Shown here: positions 24,848-33,017 of the stretch, piece after piece | Layout: each line of letters starts with the position of its first letter | Numbering within the stretch: position 1 is the stretch's first letter | Assembly (NCBI RefSeq): GCF_000373925.1 | Contig: NZ_KB892707.1 | Location: forward strand, 248,001 to 312,000 | Direction: 5' to 3' | Source of the DNA: Actinopolymorpha alba DSM 45243 | Lineage (GTDB): Bacteria; Actinomycetota; Actinomycetes; Propionibacteriales; Actinopolymorphaceae | Length of the DNA: 64,000 nucleotides | The notes under the pieces: generated by a model | What the model was told of the DNA's origin: nothing | The model's input: only the letters and a program-made list of their open reading frames with translations | Database searches by the model: none | Made by a program: the position numbers and the translations under genes

Positions 24848-26539
24848 CTAGGTCGGGGTCTTGCCGCTGCCGGCGCCGACCTCCGGCCGGTGCGCCTCGG
24901 ACTCGCCAGCTTCGAGCTCGCCGTGCCCGTCGTCGTGCCCATGACCGTGCGTGTGCGCCGCTTCGAGCTCTCCCGCGGTCGGCTTCTGCACCGCGTCACC
25001 GAACCAGAAGCGGGACACCCGTGCCCGCAGGCGGAGGATCCGGCGGTTGGGGGCCTCGACGCCGTTGTGGTCGACGCCGGCGCCGATGTCGAGCGGCTCC
25101 TGCCGGTCGTGGGCGGCCAGCTCGTAGGCCTGCTCCATCGGCAGCGGCTTGTGCACCTCGATGAACTCACCGTGGGGCAGCCGCATGACGATGCCGCTTT
25201 CCGTGCCGTGGAGCAGCTTGTCACGGTCACGGCGCTGTAGGCCGATGCAGATCCGCTTCGTGATCATGAAGGCGATCACCGGCCCGATGAAGATCGCGAT
25301 ACGGAGGAACCAGGTGATGTCGTTGATCGCGAGGTGGAACGTGGTCGCGATGATGTCGTTGCCGCCGCCGATCCACAGCAGGCCGTAGAAGGTCATGCCA
25401 GCGACACCGAACCCCGTCCGGGTGGGCTGGTTACGGGGCTTGTCGAGGAGGTGGTGCTCACGGTTGTCGCCGGTGACCCAACGTTCGATGAACGGGTAGA
25501 TCGACATAACGACGGCGAGCAGACCGAGGAGACCGACGCCTGGAATGAAGATGTTCCAGCTGATCGTGAAGCCGGCTATGTGGGTCTCCCAGTTGGGCAT
25601 GATCCGCAGACCGCCCTCGACCCAGCCCATGTACCAGTCGGGCTGCGTGCCAGCGCCCACCTGGGCGGCGTTGTACGGACCGTAGATCCAGACCGGGTTG
25701 AGCTGGAACAACGCGCCCATGAGGGCGGTCACGCCGAAGACGATGAAGAAGAATCCGCCGGCCTTCGCCATGTAGACCGGCATCAGCGGATAGCCGACGA
25801 CGTTCTTGTTGGTACGTCCTGAGCCGGTGTGCTGCGTGTGCTTGTGGTAGACGACCAGCCCGATGTGGGCGGCGACCAGGGCGAGGATCAACCCTGGCAG
25901 CAACAGGATGTGGATGGGGTAGAGCCGCGGGATGATCGCGTCGCCGGGGAACTCGCCGCCGAAGAGGAAGAACGACACGTAGGTGCCGACCACCGGAACC
26001 GACCGGATCAGACCCTCGACGAAGCGAAGGCCGGTGCCCGACAGCAGGTCGTCGGGCAGGGAGTAGCCGGTGAAGCCCTCGATCAGGCCGAGCTGCAGCA
26101 GGATCGTGCCGATCAGCCAGTTGATCTCGCGCGGCTTACGGAATGCGCCGGTGAAGAAGACCCGGAGCATGTGGATGGTCATCGCCCCGATGAACAGCAT
26201 CGCCGCCCAGTGGTGGATCTGCCGCATCAGGAGACCGCCGCGGACGCTGAACGAGATATCCAGCGTCGACGCGAACGCCTCCGACATGTGCAGGCCCTGC
26301 ATCGGGCCGTAGGCGCCGTTGTAGACGATCTCCTGCATGCTCGGCTTGAACCACAGGGTGAGGAACGTGCCGGACAACAACAGGACGATGAAGCTGTAGA
26401 GCGCGATCTCGCCCAGGAGGAACGACCAGTGGTCGGGGAAGACCTTGCGGAGGTTGCTCTTGACCAGCTTCGCGAGGCCTACCCGCTCGTCGAGGAATTC
26501 CAGCGGTGCGCTGACCGCCTTCGGTGTGGCGCTGCTCAT
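24848..26539 (-). CDS. qcrB: Menaquinol-cytochrome c reductase cytochrome b subunit (QcrB)
   Basis: A 563-residue cytochrome b of the actinobacterial bcc complex, which oxidises menaquinol. About eight to nine membrane helices; haem-binding His residues lie in RQIHHWAAMLFIGAMTIHML and in IHILLLPGLILALVAAHIG. The quinol-site motif is QPDWYMGW (PDWY in place of mitochondrial PEWY). After the core comes a long cytosolic tail ending in a His-rich stretch (HTHGHGHDDGHGE). It is the last gene of ctaE-qcrC-qcrA-qcrB and its ATG overlaps the qcrA stop as ATGA. Confidence 0.96.
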   Translation of the reverse strand: MSSATPKAVSAPLEFLDERVGLAKLVKSNLRKVFPDHWSFLLGEIALYSFIVLLLSGTFLTLWFKPSMQEIVYNGAYGPMQGLHMSEAFASTLDISFSVRGGLLMRQIHHWAAMLFIGAMTIHMLRVFFTGAFRKPREINWLIGTILLQLGLIEGFTGYSLPDDLLSGTGLRFVEGLIRSVPVVGTYVSFFLFGGEFPGDAIIPRLYPIHILLLPGLILALVAAHIGLVVYHKHTQHTGSGRTNKNVVGYPLMPVYMAKAGGFFFIVFGVTALMGALFQLNPVWIYGPYNAAQVGAGTQPDWYMGWVEGGLRIMPNWETHIAGFTISWNIFIPGVGLLGLLAVVMSIYPFIERWVTGDNREHHLLDKPRNQPTRTGFGVAGMTFYGLLWIGGGNDIIATTFHLAINDITWFLRIAIFIGPVIAFMITKRICIGLQRRDRDKLLHGTESGIVMRLPHGEFIEVHKPLPMEQAYELAAHDRQEPLDIGAGVDHNGVEAPNRRILRLRARVSRFWFGDAVQKPTAGELEAAHTHGHGHDDGHGELEAGESEAHRPEVGAGSGKTPT

Positions 26540-27564
26540 CCGCGCTCCCAGTAGCTCGGTCCGACCGGCTCGGTGAAGTCGCTCTGCGCCACGAGGTACC
26601 CGTCGGCGTCAACCATGATCGGCAGCTGAGGCAGGGACCGCGCGGCGGGTCCGAAGACCACCCGACCGTTGTCGGCGAGGTCGAAGGTCGACTGGTGGCA
26701 TGGGCACAGAACGTGGCGGGTGACCCGCTCGTAGAGGTTGACCGGGCAGCCCACGTGGGTGCAGACCTTGGAGTAGCAGAGGATCCCGCCCACGCCCCAG
26801 TTCTTGCGGTTGGGGAGGGCACGAATCTGGTTCTCCTCCATCCGCACCAGGATCACCGAGGCCTTCGCTCGGGCGTTGTTGCGCTCCTTGCCCTCAGGCA
26901 GATCCTCCAACGTGAGGGGTACGGCGTTGACCAGCTGGCCGAGCTCGAGGTCCTCTGGGCGCAGCAGCTTGAACGTCACGTCGTTGGCGATCCGGGTGCC
27001 CCGGCGCCAGATCGTGTGGGCGGACTTGTTACCCGGCAGCGGCCCAAGGTCGGCCAGCAGGATGATCGGCGCGATCCCCAGCGTGGCGACGGCGCCGATG
27101 AGGGTACGCCGGATCAGGGTGCGACGCCCGATGCCGCTCTCGTCCGCACCCTGCCGGACCACCGCGATCGCCTCGGCGCGGTCCTGCTCGGAGGAGCTGG
27201 AGGAGTGGCGTTCCTCGACGATCTCGTGGTCGTCCATGAGCCTCCGCGCCCACTGGACCGCGCCCACGCCGATGAAGAGCAGGGCGAGGCCGAGGGTGCT
27301 GCCGAGGGCGAGGTTGGACGCGCCGAAGCCCAGGAACGCCGCGTGGCGGGGGACGACCAGGTAGGCGACCACGAACGCGATGATCAGCAGAGCAGCGAGC
27401 CCGAACAACGTGGCGACCTGGCGTTCGGCCCGCTTGGCCGCCTGCTCGTCGACGTCGGTGAGACGGGGCTCGTGCGGTGGGAGACCGGGGTCTGGGATCG
27501 GATCGCCGGCGCCGCTGGCGTCGGGGATCGCGACCTCGCCGTGAGAGCTGAGATCGCTACTCAT
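26536..27564 (-). CDS. qcrA: Rieske iron-sulfur subunit (QcrA)
   Basis: A 342-residue Rieske protein with the three N-terminal helices typical of actinobacterial QcrA, then the 2Fe-2S domain: CTHVGCPVN and CPCHQSTFDL supply the Cys-His pairs. It passes electrons from menaquinol to the QcrC haems. An upstream GTG-type extension is possible, but ATG 27564 overlaps the qcrC stop as ATGA and has AAGGG four bases before it. Polar N-terminal 75 residues are in the cytoplasm. Confidence 0.95.
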   Translation of the reverse strand: MSSDLSSHGEVAIPDASGAGDPIPDPGLPPHEPRLTDVDEQAAKRAERQVATLFGLAALLIIAFVVAYLVVPRHAAFLGFGASNLALGSTLGLALLFIGVGAVQWARRLMDDHEIVEERHSSSSSEQDRAEAIAVVRQGADESGIGRRTLIRRTLIGAVATLGIAPIILLADLGPLPGNKSAHTIWRRGTRIANDVTFKLLRPEDLELGQLVNAVPLTLEDLPEGKERNNARAKASVILVRMEENQIRALPNRKNWGVGGILCYSKVCTHVGCPVNLYERVTRHVLCPCHQSTFDLADNGRVVFGPAARSLPQLPIMVDADGYLVAQSDFTEPVGPSYWERG

Positions 27565-28478
27565 TTGCCCTTGACTCCCTTCACCTTCTGACCCCTGGAC
27601 GCGATCCATACGGTGATGATGACGAGCGAACCAATGCCGACGATCCAGGTGGCGAGCCCTTCGGTGACCGGACCCAGCCCGCCAAGGCCAAACCCGCCGC
27701 GGCTTGGTTCGGTCTTGAGCGCCTCGAGATACCCGATGATCTTCCGCTTGTCGTCCGGCGTGATCACCGCTTCGGAGAACACCGGCATCTGCTGCGGGCC
27801 GGTGAGCATTGCTTCGTAGATGTGCCGCGGGCTACTGCCGGTGAGGTTGGGTGCGTACTTGCCCCACGTCAGCGCGCCGCCCTTGCCGGCCACGTTGTGG
27901 CAGGACGCGCAGTTGGTACGGAACAGCTCGCCGCCTTCGGCGATCTCCGCGTCCGTGAGGTCGGACGTGTTGAGCTGTTCCTTGCTGGGCACCGACGGGC
28001 CCGGGCCGAGCGACGCGACGTACGCCGACAGCGCGGCGATCTCCTCGTCGCTGAAGACGACCTTCTTGGGCGGGATCTGCGCACCGGGCTGCTGGGCCGG
28101 CATCCGACCCGTGCCCACCTGGAAGTCGACGGCGGCGGCACCCACACCGATGAGGGTGGGTCCTTCGTTCGTCCCCTGGGCGTTGAGCCCGTGGCAGGAC
28201 GAGCAACTCACCGCGAAAAGCTTGCGGCCCTCCTCGATCTGTGTTGCCTGCGCGGCGTCCGCCGAAGCTTTCGACGACGGCGAAGCCAAGGCATAGGCGC
28301 CACCGAACGCCCCGAGGGCGATCATGACGACGACAGCACCGGCGAAGCGATGGCGCCGCCGGGCTGAGAGGACTGCGCTGATCCGGGAACCAACCCGAAT
28401 CCCGCCAGTGTTCAACCGGGGGCGACCCCGGTCCCCGCCAGTGTTCAACCGGGAACGACCCCGGACCCCGAAGCGCAC
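27561..28478 (-). CDS. qcrC: Dihaem cytochrome c subunit (QcrC)
   Basis: A 305-residue membrane-anchored dihaem c-type cytochrome that links the bcc complex to the aa3 oxidase without free cytochrome c. Two CxxCH haem sites, CSSCHGLNAQG and CASCHNVAGKG, sit in two c domains; a helix near residue 50 and one near the C-terminus anchor it. The GTG start at 28478 has GGAG nine bases upstream. The first 35 residues include an 11-residue duplication (LNTGG twice) encoded by a 33-bp tandem repeat, which I do not expect in QcrC. Confidence 0.93.
   Translation of the reverse strand: MRFGVRGRSRLNTGGDRGRPRLNTGGIRVGSRISAVLSARRRHRFAGAVVVMIALGAFGGAYALASPSSKASADAAQATQIEEGRKLFAVSCSSCHGLNAQGTNEGPTLIGVGAAAVDFQVGTGRMPAQQPGAQIPPKKVVFSDEEIAALSAYVASLGPGPSVPSKEQLNTSDLTDAEIAEGGELFRTNCASCHNVAGKGGALTWGKYAPNLTGSSPRHIYEAMLTGPQQMPVFSEAVITPDDKRKIIGYLEALKTEPSRGGFGLGGLGPVTEGLATWIVGIGSLVIITVWIASRGQKVKGVKGK
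28401..28466. repeat. 33-bp tandem duplication in the qcrC 5' end
   Basis: Units 28401-28433 and 28434-28466 begin CCCGCCAGTGTTCAACCGG and differ at a few bases. Thirty-three bases keep the frame, so the duplication adds 11 residues to the cytoplasmic N-terminus of QcrC if the GTG at 28478 is the true start. Confidence 0.85.
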
Positions 28479-28494
28479 GTCTGCCGGCTCCGTC

Positions 28495-29142
28495 CTACTT
28501 AATGAGATAGATGGTCGCGAAAAGCCCGATCCACACGACGTCCACGAAGTGCCAGTAATAGGACACGACGATCGCGCTGACCGCCTGCTCGTGGGTGAAC
28601 CGCTGAGTCATGAAGGTGCGGCCGAGAACGAGCAGGAAGGCGAGAAGACCGCCGGTCACGTGCAGGCCGTGGAACCCGGTCGTGAGGAAGAACACCGAGC
28701 CGTACGCGGTCGAGGAGAGCGTCACGCCCTCGGAGAACAGTTCGGCGTACTCGTAGGTCTGACCGCCGATGAAGAACGCCCCCATCACGTAGGTGAGGAC
28801 GAACCACTCCCGCATGCCCCAGTTCGCGGGATTCAGCAGGCTGCCCTCGCGACCCACCTGGCCACGCTCGGCGGCAAAGACCCCCATCTGGCACGTCACG
28901 GACGACAGCACCAGCACCGTCGTGTTGACGAACGCGAAGGGGACGTTGAGCTTCGCGGTCTCCTGCGCCCACAACTCCGGCGAAACCGCGCGGATCGTGA
29001 AATAGGACGCGAAGAGCGCGGCGAAGAACATGAGCTCGCTTGCGAGCCAGACAATCGTCCCGACACTGACCATCGACGGTCGGTTGGGATGGCCGTGGAA
29101 GCGAGCGGTTGGCTCTACGGTTGCTGTCGCCACGTCGGCCAT
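28495..29142 (-). CDS. ctaE: Cytochrome c oxidase subunit III (CtaE)
   Basis: A 215-residue subunit III with five membrane helices. [20 protein letters not shown] near the start and the [10 protein letters not shown] and [12 protein letters not shown] motifs toward the end are diagnostic. The ATG at 29142 ([20 protein letters not shown]) gives the expected length; an upstream start at 29250 would add a Pro/Arg-rich stretch not seen in the family. It is the first gene of the ctaE-qcrCAB operon; qcrC starts 16 bp after its stop. A 288-bp gap separates it from the divergent receiver-like gene. Confidence 0.94.
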   Translation of the reverse strand: MADVATATVEPTARFHGHPNRPSMVSVGTIVWLASELMFFAALFASYFTIRAVSPELWAQETAKLNVPFAFVNTTVLVLSSVTCQMGVFAAERGQVGREGSLLNPANWGMREWFVLTYVMGAFFIGGQTYEYAELFSEGVTLSSTAYGSVFFLTTGFHGLHVTGGLLAFLLVLGRTFMTQRFTHEQAVSAIVVSYYWHFVDVVWIGLFATIYLIK

Positions 29143-29430
29143 TATGTCGGTCGGCGGGGGACGACTCGGGGGGACCCCCAAAGCCGTGGCGTGCCGCGCA
29201 GAAGGTTCGTACCTCATCGCTGTGCCGATACCTCGCAACCTCGAGCTCACCAGAGCGGCGGCGCGGGCTGGCGCCGGTACTCCCTAGACGACGTCGAGGC
29301 GCCGTATGTGACGTGGAACCACGGCCGCGGCCGGTGGCGGCCGGCCAGCGTGCGGGGGTGACCCGAGCGGTAGCATCACGGCGGTACGTCGTTCGATGCC
29401 CGCCCACACACCCTCGCCGAGGACATGCCG

Positions 29431-29886
29431 ATGAGCGCTGAAAACACCGCGTCCCCCAACGGCTCCAGCTCCGGGGACTCCACTGGTCCCCTCCGGGTCC
29501 TCGTCTACTCCGACGACCGCAACACCCGTGACAAGGTGAAGTTCGGAATCGGCAAGCGTCCCGAGCGGGATCTACCGCCGGTGGAGTTCCTCGAGTGCGC
29601 GACCCAGCCCGCGGTCCTCAAGGCGCTCGATGCTGGCGGGATCGACGTGGTCATCCTCGACGGCGAGGCGGTGCCGGCGGGTGGGATGGGACTCGCTCGC
29701 CAGTTGAAGGACGAGATCTTCCACTGCCCGCCGATCCTGGTCCTCACCGGCCGGGTCCAGGACGCCTGGCTGGCCACCTGGTCGCGAGCCGACGCCGCGG
29801 TGCCCTACCCCCTCGACCCGGTGGCGCTGTGCCGGACGACCGTCACGCTGGCCCGCAAGCGGCTCGCGGCCTCGTCGGCACGCTGA
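29431..29886 (+). CDS. Stand-alone receiver-like domain protein
   Basis: A 151-residue protein that is nearly all one CheY-like fold: LRVLVYSDD (first strand, acidic pair), VVILDGEAV (phospho-acceptor-type Asp), [13 protein letters not shown] (Thr-type switch strand) and [12 protein letters not shown] at the fifth strand, where the usual Lys is replaced. There is no output domain. ATG 29431 has GAGG eight bases upstream; ATG 29425 is too close. It lies 29 bp before trpD and diverges from ctaE-qcrCAB. Without the Lys it may not switch by phosphorylation; its partner is unknown. Confidence 0.72.
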   Translation: MSAENTASPNGSSSGDSTGPLRVLVYSDDRNTRDKVKFGIGKRPERDLPPVEFLECATQPAVLKALDAGGIDVVILDGEAVPAGGMGLARQLKDEIFHCPPILVLTGRVQDAWLATWSRADAAVPYPLDPVALCRTTVTLARKRLAASSAR

Positions 29887-29915
29887 GCCGTCGCCCCACC
29901 CTTCTGGAGGCCGAG

Positions 29916-30959
29916 ATGGCGGACCAGCCCGCCCTCCTCACCTGGACGCATGTGCTCGGCGCGTTGCTGCGCCGTGAAGATCTCAGTGTCGAGCAGGCGA
30001 CCTGGGCGATGGGTGAGATCCTCAGCGGTGAGGTGACACCTGTGCGGATCGCGGGCTTCGCCGTCGCTCTGCGGGTGAAGGGCGAGACCGTCGAGGAGCT
30101 CGACGGGTTCGTACGCGCGATGTACGCGCAGGCCAGGACGATCGAGGTCCCCGGACGCACCGTCGACGTCGTGGGCACTGGTGGTGACGGCGCTCACACG
30201 GTCAACATCTCGACGATGGCGGCGCTGGTCGTCGCCGGCGCGGGGGCGCGGGTCGTCAAGCACGGCGGCCGAAGCGCTTCGTCCCTGTGTGGTGCGGCCG
30301 ACCTGGTGGAGTCCCTGGGGATCCCTCTCGACCTCGAGCCCGCGCGAGTCGCCGAGATCGGCAGCGAGGTCGGCATCACGTTCTGCTTCGCTCCTCGCTT
30401 CCACGCTGCGATGCGCCACGCCTCGCAGGCACGCAGCGAGCTCGGCGTCCCCACGACGTTCAATCTGCTCGGCCCGATGTGCAACCCCGCGCGGCCGCAG
30501 GCCCAGGCGGTCGGCGTGGCTGACGCGCGGGTCGCGGGCATCATCGCCGGGGTGTTCGCCGCCCGCGGCGTGGAGGCGTTCGTGTTCCGCGGCGACGACG
30601 GACTCGACGAGCTGACCACGACGACCACCTCGCGGGTGTGGGTGGTGCAGGACGGCACGGTGAGTGAGGAACGCCTCGACCCGGCGGATCTCGGTATCCG
30701 TCCGGCGCCGGCCGACGCCCTGCGCGGCGGCGACGTCGCACACAACACGGAGGTGTGCCGGCGCCTGCTGGCCGGTGAGCGGGGACCTGTGCGTGACGCA
30801 GTGCTGCTCAACGCGGCAGCCGCATTGGCGGTCCACGACGCGGCTGACGCCCCGTTGGTGGAGCGGATCCGTACGGCGTACTCCCGGGTGGAGGCATCCG
30901 TGGACGAAGGACACGCCGCGGCCGTCCTCGACCGTTGGGTGCGCGCGGCCGCCAGCTAG
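29916..30959 (+). CDS. trpD: Anthranilate phosphoribosyltransferase (TrpD)
   Basis: A 347-residue enzyme of tryptophan synthesis, joining anthranilate to [20 protein letters not shown] (PRPP loop), [21 protein letters not shown], and [14 protein letters not shown] are the family motifs. ATG 29916 has GGAGG five bases upstream, which decides the start against longer readings of the frame. No other trp gene is nearby; the link of trpD to ctaE/qcrCAB is a conserved actinobacterial arrangement, also found in mycobacteria. Confidence 0.95.
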   Translation: MADQPALLTWTHVLGALLRREDLSVEQATWAMGEILSGEVTPVRIAGFAVALRVKGETVEELDGFVRAMYAQARTIEVPGRTVDVVGTGGDGAHTVNISTMAALVVAGAGARVVKHGGRSASSLCGAADLVESLGIPLDLEPARVAEIGSEVGITFCFAPRFHAAMRHASQARSELGVPTTFNLLGPMCNPARPQAQAVGVADARVAGIIAGVFAARGVEAFVFRGDDGLDELTTTTTSRVWVVQDGTVSEERLDPADLGIRPAPADALRGGDVAHNTEVCRRLLAGERGPVRDAVLLNAAAALAVHDAADAPLVERIRTAYSRVEASVDEGHAAAVLDRWVRAAAS

Positions 30960-30964
30960 GGCGT

Positions 30965-31194
30965 ATCCCGTAGATCCGGCCTTCCGGTGAGGGCTGGCTC
31001 AGCCCCTAATGACCACGTATACGTGGTCATTAGGGGCTTCACATGGCATGGACGCCATGCAAGGCAGGTGCTAGCCATGTGAAGTACCCGCCAGGTGTAC
31101 GCAATGTGAGACAACCCCCTGGATTGATCAGAGTGTGAGACGAGGCTCGAGCGGGTTCCACTCACCACTCACCCCACCGACCAGCCATCTCACA
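30965..31194. repeat. Palindromic repeat A, copy 3, with perfect 38-bp palindrome
   Basis: The element starts 6 bp after the trpD stop. It contains a perfect 38-bp palindrome at 31001-31038 (half-site AGCCCCTAATGACCACGTA), a stem with perfect 11-bp arms CTTCACATGGC (31037-31047) and GCCATGTGAAG (31074-31084), and an inner hairpin GCATGG-ACG-CCATGC. TGTGAGAC occurs at about 31104 and 31134, and an inverted ATCTCACAT near the end. Together with 78 bp of unremarkable sequence it fills the 313-bp gap to the next gene. Confidence 0.85.
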
Positions 31195-31272
31195 TAGCTC
31201 TAGTCGGCACCGTGCCGTGTCCTCGGGGTCTGGCAGCGTCACACCGTGCTCCGCGGCGGCGCGTCATGACGG

Positions 31273-32661
31273 TCAGTTGACGACCTTCAGCGACTGGATC
31301 GCCTTCTCGATGTCCTGCTTGAGGGCGGGATTGGTGTCGGGCACCGACGCGACGAAGACGGCGCCGCTGCTGCCATTGCCGAGATCCACGACCACGAGAT
31401 AGACGGTCTCCCCACGGGAGGTGAGGTCCGGGATCCGGTAGGCGAAATGCTGCCGGAGCAGGTGCGCCGGCCGACCGTCGATGGTGAGTGACCTGCTGGC
31501 TTCGGTGTCGCGGGTGACCTTGGCCCCCACGAAGCCTTCGCCCGCGAACCACTCGGCCGCGCCGTCGGCGCTTCGCGCGAGGTCCTTCGGGTCGAACCAC
31601 CGGGGGTCGACGTCGCCGGTGGCGGCGAGCGCCACCCAGTTGTCCTTGCCGTTGTAACCCTCCTCGGTCACCCGCGCCTGGGCGTACCCGTTGGCTAGGA
31701 GGCCGGCCGCCCCGTCGTCCTCGATCCACGGGCTCGGTAGCGGCGTGAACCGGAGCCGCGGACCACCAGCAGGCGCGGGCCGATCCGGCGAAGGGCTGCT
31801 CGTCCGCGCGGGCGGACTGCTGGGGGAGGCCGATGTGGACGGCGCCGCTGACGGCGAACTCGACGGCGCGAGGCTCGGTGTGGGGGACGTCGAAGGAGCC
31901 GGCTGGTCCTCCTGGGTGGGAGTGGGGCTGGTGGTCGGGCTCGCGACGTTGCTGTCAGAGTCGCGGAAGAACGCCAGGTAGGCACCGCCCGCGGCGAGTA
32001 CCGCGACCACGGCGACCGCGATCAGGACGACAACCAGCCGCCGCGAGCCATCCGGTGCGGGTGGCTCGCCGCCGGTGCTCAGGACCTCGGTCGGGCCGCT
32101 GGGCGGCGCGGAGTGCGACCAGGGGAGGTAACCCGGACCGGGCGCGCCAGGAGGCGGTGGTACCGAACCCGACGGCAGTCGCACGGACTGGTCAGCGCCC
32201 GAGGTGGCCGGTTGTGGCCGGCCGGCTTGCTGCCATCCGAGGTGCTCGCCCGCCGGATGCCGCCCGGGATGTTGGCCCGCGGGTGGTTGCCCACCGTACG
32301 GCTGCCCTCCGTACGGCTGCCCTCCGTACGGCTGCCCTCCGTACGGCTGCCCTCCGTACGGCTGCCCTCCGTACGGCTGACCGCCGGACTGTTGAGGCTC
32401 GGGAGGCGGAGCGGATCCGCCCTGGTGGGCTTCGCTGAGCGGTGCCGCCGATGCTGGGGGCTGCACGGCATCGGCTGGTCTGTCAACCGCGGCTTCGGAA
32501 CTCTGGCCGGGCGGCACCACCGGGGCCGCATCGGCCGGTGCCGGCGCCGGTGAGGTCTGGTCGGAGGTCAGGGCCTGCGTCCACTGGCGACCGTCCCACC
32601 AGCGAAACGTGTCGGGCAGCCCCGAAGGGTCGACGTACCAACCAGGCCCCTTTTCGGTCAT
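31273..32661 (-). CDS. DUF2510 membrane protein with GGQPY repeats
   Basis: A 462-residue protein. Residues 6-30 form a DUF2510 motif (GWYVDPSGLPDTFRWWDG then QW). A long Pro/Gln/Gly-rich region follows with six GGQPY-type pentapeptides, then one membrane helix (VVVLIAVAVVAVLAAGGAYL, about residue 210), a Ser/Pro/Thr-rich stalk and an extracellular domain of about 160 residues (FTPLPSPWIEDD to the end). The outer domain is unfamiliar to me. The layout suggests a cytoplasmic low-complexity arm and an outer sensor or binding domain. It stands alone, converging on trpD. Confidence 0.75.
   Translation of the reverse strand: MTEKGPGWYVDPSGLPDTFRWWDGRQWTQALTSDQTSPAPAPADAAPVVPPGQSSEAAVDRPADAVQPPASAAPLSEAHQGGSAPPPEPQQSGGQPYGGQPYGGQPYGGQPYGGQPYGGQPYGGQPPAGQHPGRHPAGEHLGWQQAGRPQPATSGADQSVRLPSGSVPPPPGAPGPGYLPWSHSAPPSGPTEVLSTGGEPPAPDGSRRLVVVLIAVAVVAVLAAGGAYLAFFRDSDSNVASPTTSPTPTQEDQPAPSTSPTPSLAPSSSPSAAPSTSASPSSPPARTSSPSPDRPAPAGGPRLRFTPLPSPWIEDDGAAGLLANGYAQARVTEEGYNGKDNWVALAATGDVDPRWFDPKDLARSADGAAEWFAGEGFVGAKVTRDTEASRSLTIDGRPAHLLRQHFAYRIPDLTSRGETVYLVVVDLGNGSSGAVFVASVPDTNPALKQDIEKAIQSLKVVN
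32294..32383. repeat. Six-unit 15-bp tandem repeat inside the DUF2510 gene
   Basis: Five exact units of CCGTACGGCTGCCCT and one diverged unit encode the GGQPY pentapeptides on the minus strand. The unit keeps the frame, so changes in number would only alter the length of the cytoplasmic arm. Confidence 0.9.
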
Positions 32662-32687
32662 GCGCCACAGGGTAGAGGTGGTCTGTG

Positions 32688-32972
32688 TCAGGCGTCTGGC
32701 AGCCCGAGGCTGAACGCCGCTTCGAGGTCGTGCTGGGAGTAGGCCCGGAACGCGATGTGCGTCTCGGTCGCGAGCACGCCGGGCACCTTGTTGAGCCGGT
32801 CGGCGACGACGGTGGCGATCTCGTCGTGCTCGCGTACCCGGACCAGTGCGATCAGGTCGATCTCACCGGTCACGGAGTAGACCTCGCTCACGCCCTCGAG
32901 GGCGGCGATCTCCTCAGCCACCTCGGGGATGCGAGCGACATCTGCCTGGACGAACACGATCGCCGTGATCAC
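32688..32972 (-). CDS. Lrp/AsnC ligand-binding domain protein
   Basis: A 94-residue protein consisting only of an AsnC/Lrp effector (RAM) domain: AIVFVQADVARIPEVAEEIA, VSEVYSVTGEIDLIALVRV, then VPGVLATETHIAF. There is no DNA-binding helix-turn-helix. Such stand-alone domains bind amino acids or form mixed oligomers with full-length Lrp proteins; which applies here is unknown. It is on the same strand as, and 45 bp behind, the exonuclease/GIY-YIG gene. Confidence 0.85.
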   Translation of the reverse strand: MITAIVFVQADVARIPEVAEEIAALEGVSEVYSVTGEIDLIALVRVREHDEIATVVADRLNKVPGVLATETHIAFRAYSQHDLEAAFSLGLPDA

Positions 32973-33017
32973 GGTGCCTCCTTCGGGCGTACGACCGGAC
33001 TGTGGTGGGACCAGCTC

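Noticed and set aside
32294-32383. Regular short repeats as a CRISPR array
   Set aside because: The units are contiguous with no spacers, and they encode an in-frame pentapeptide in a real gene.
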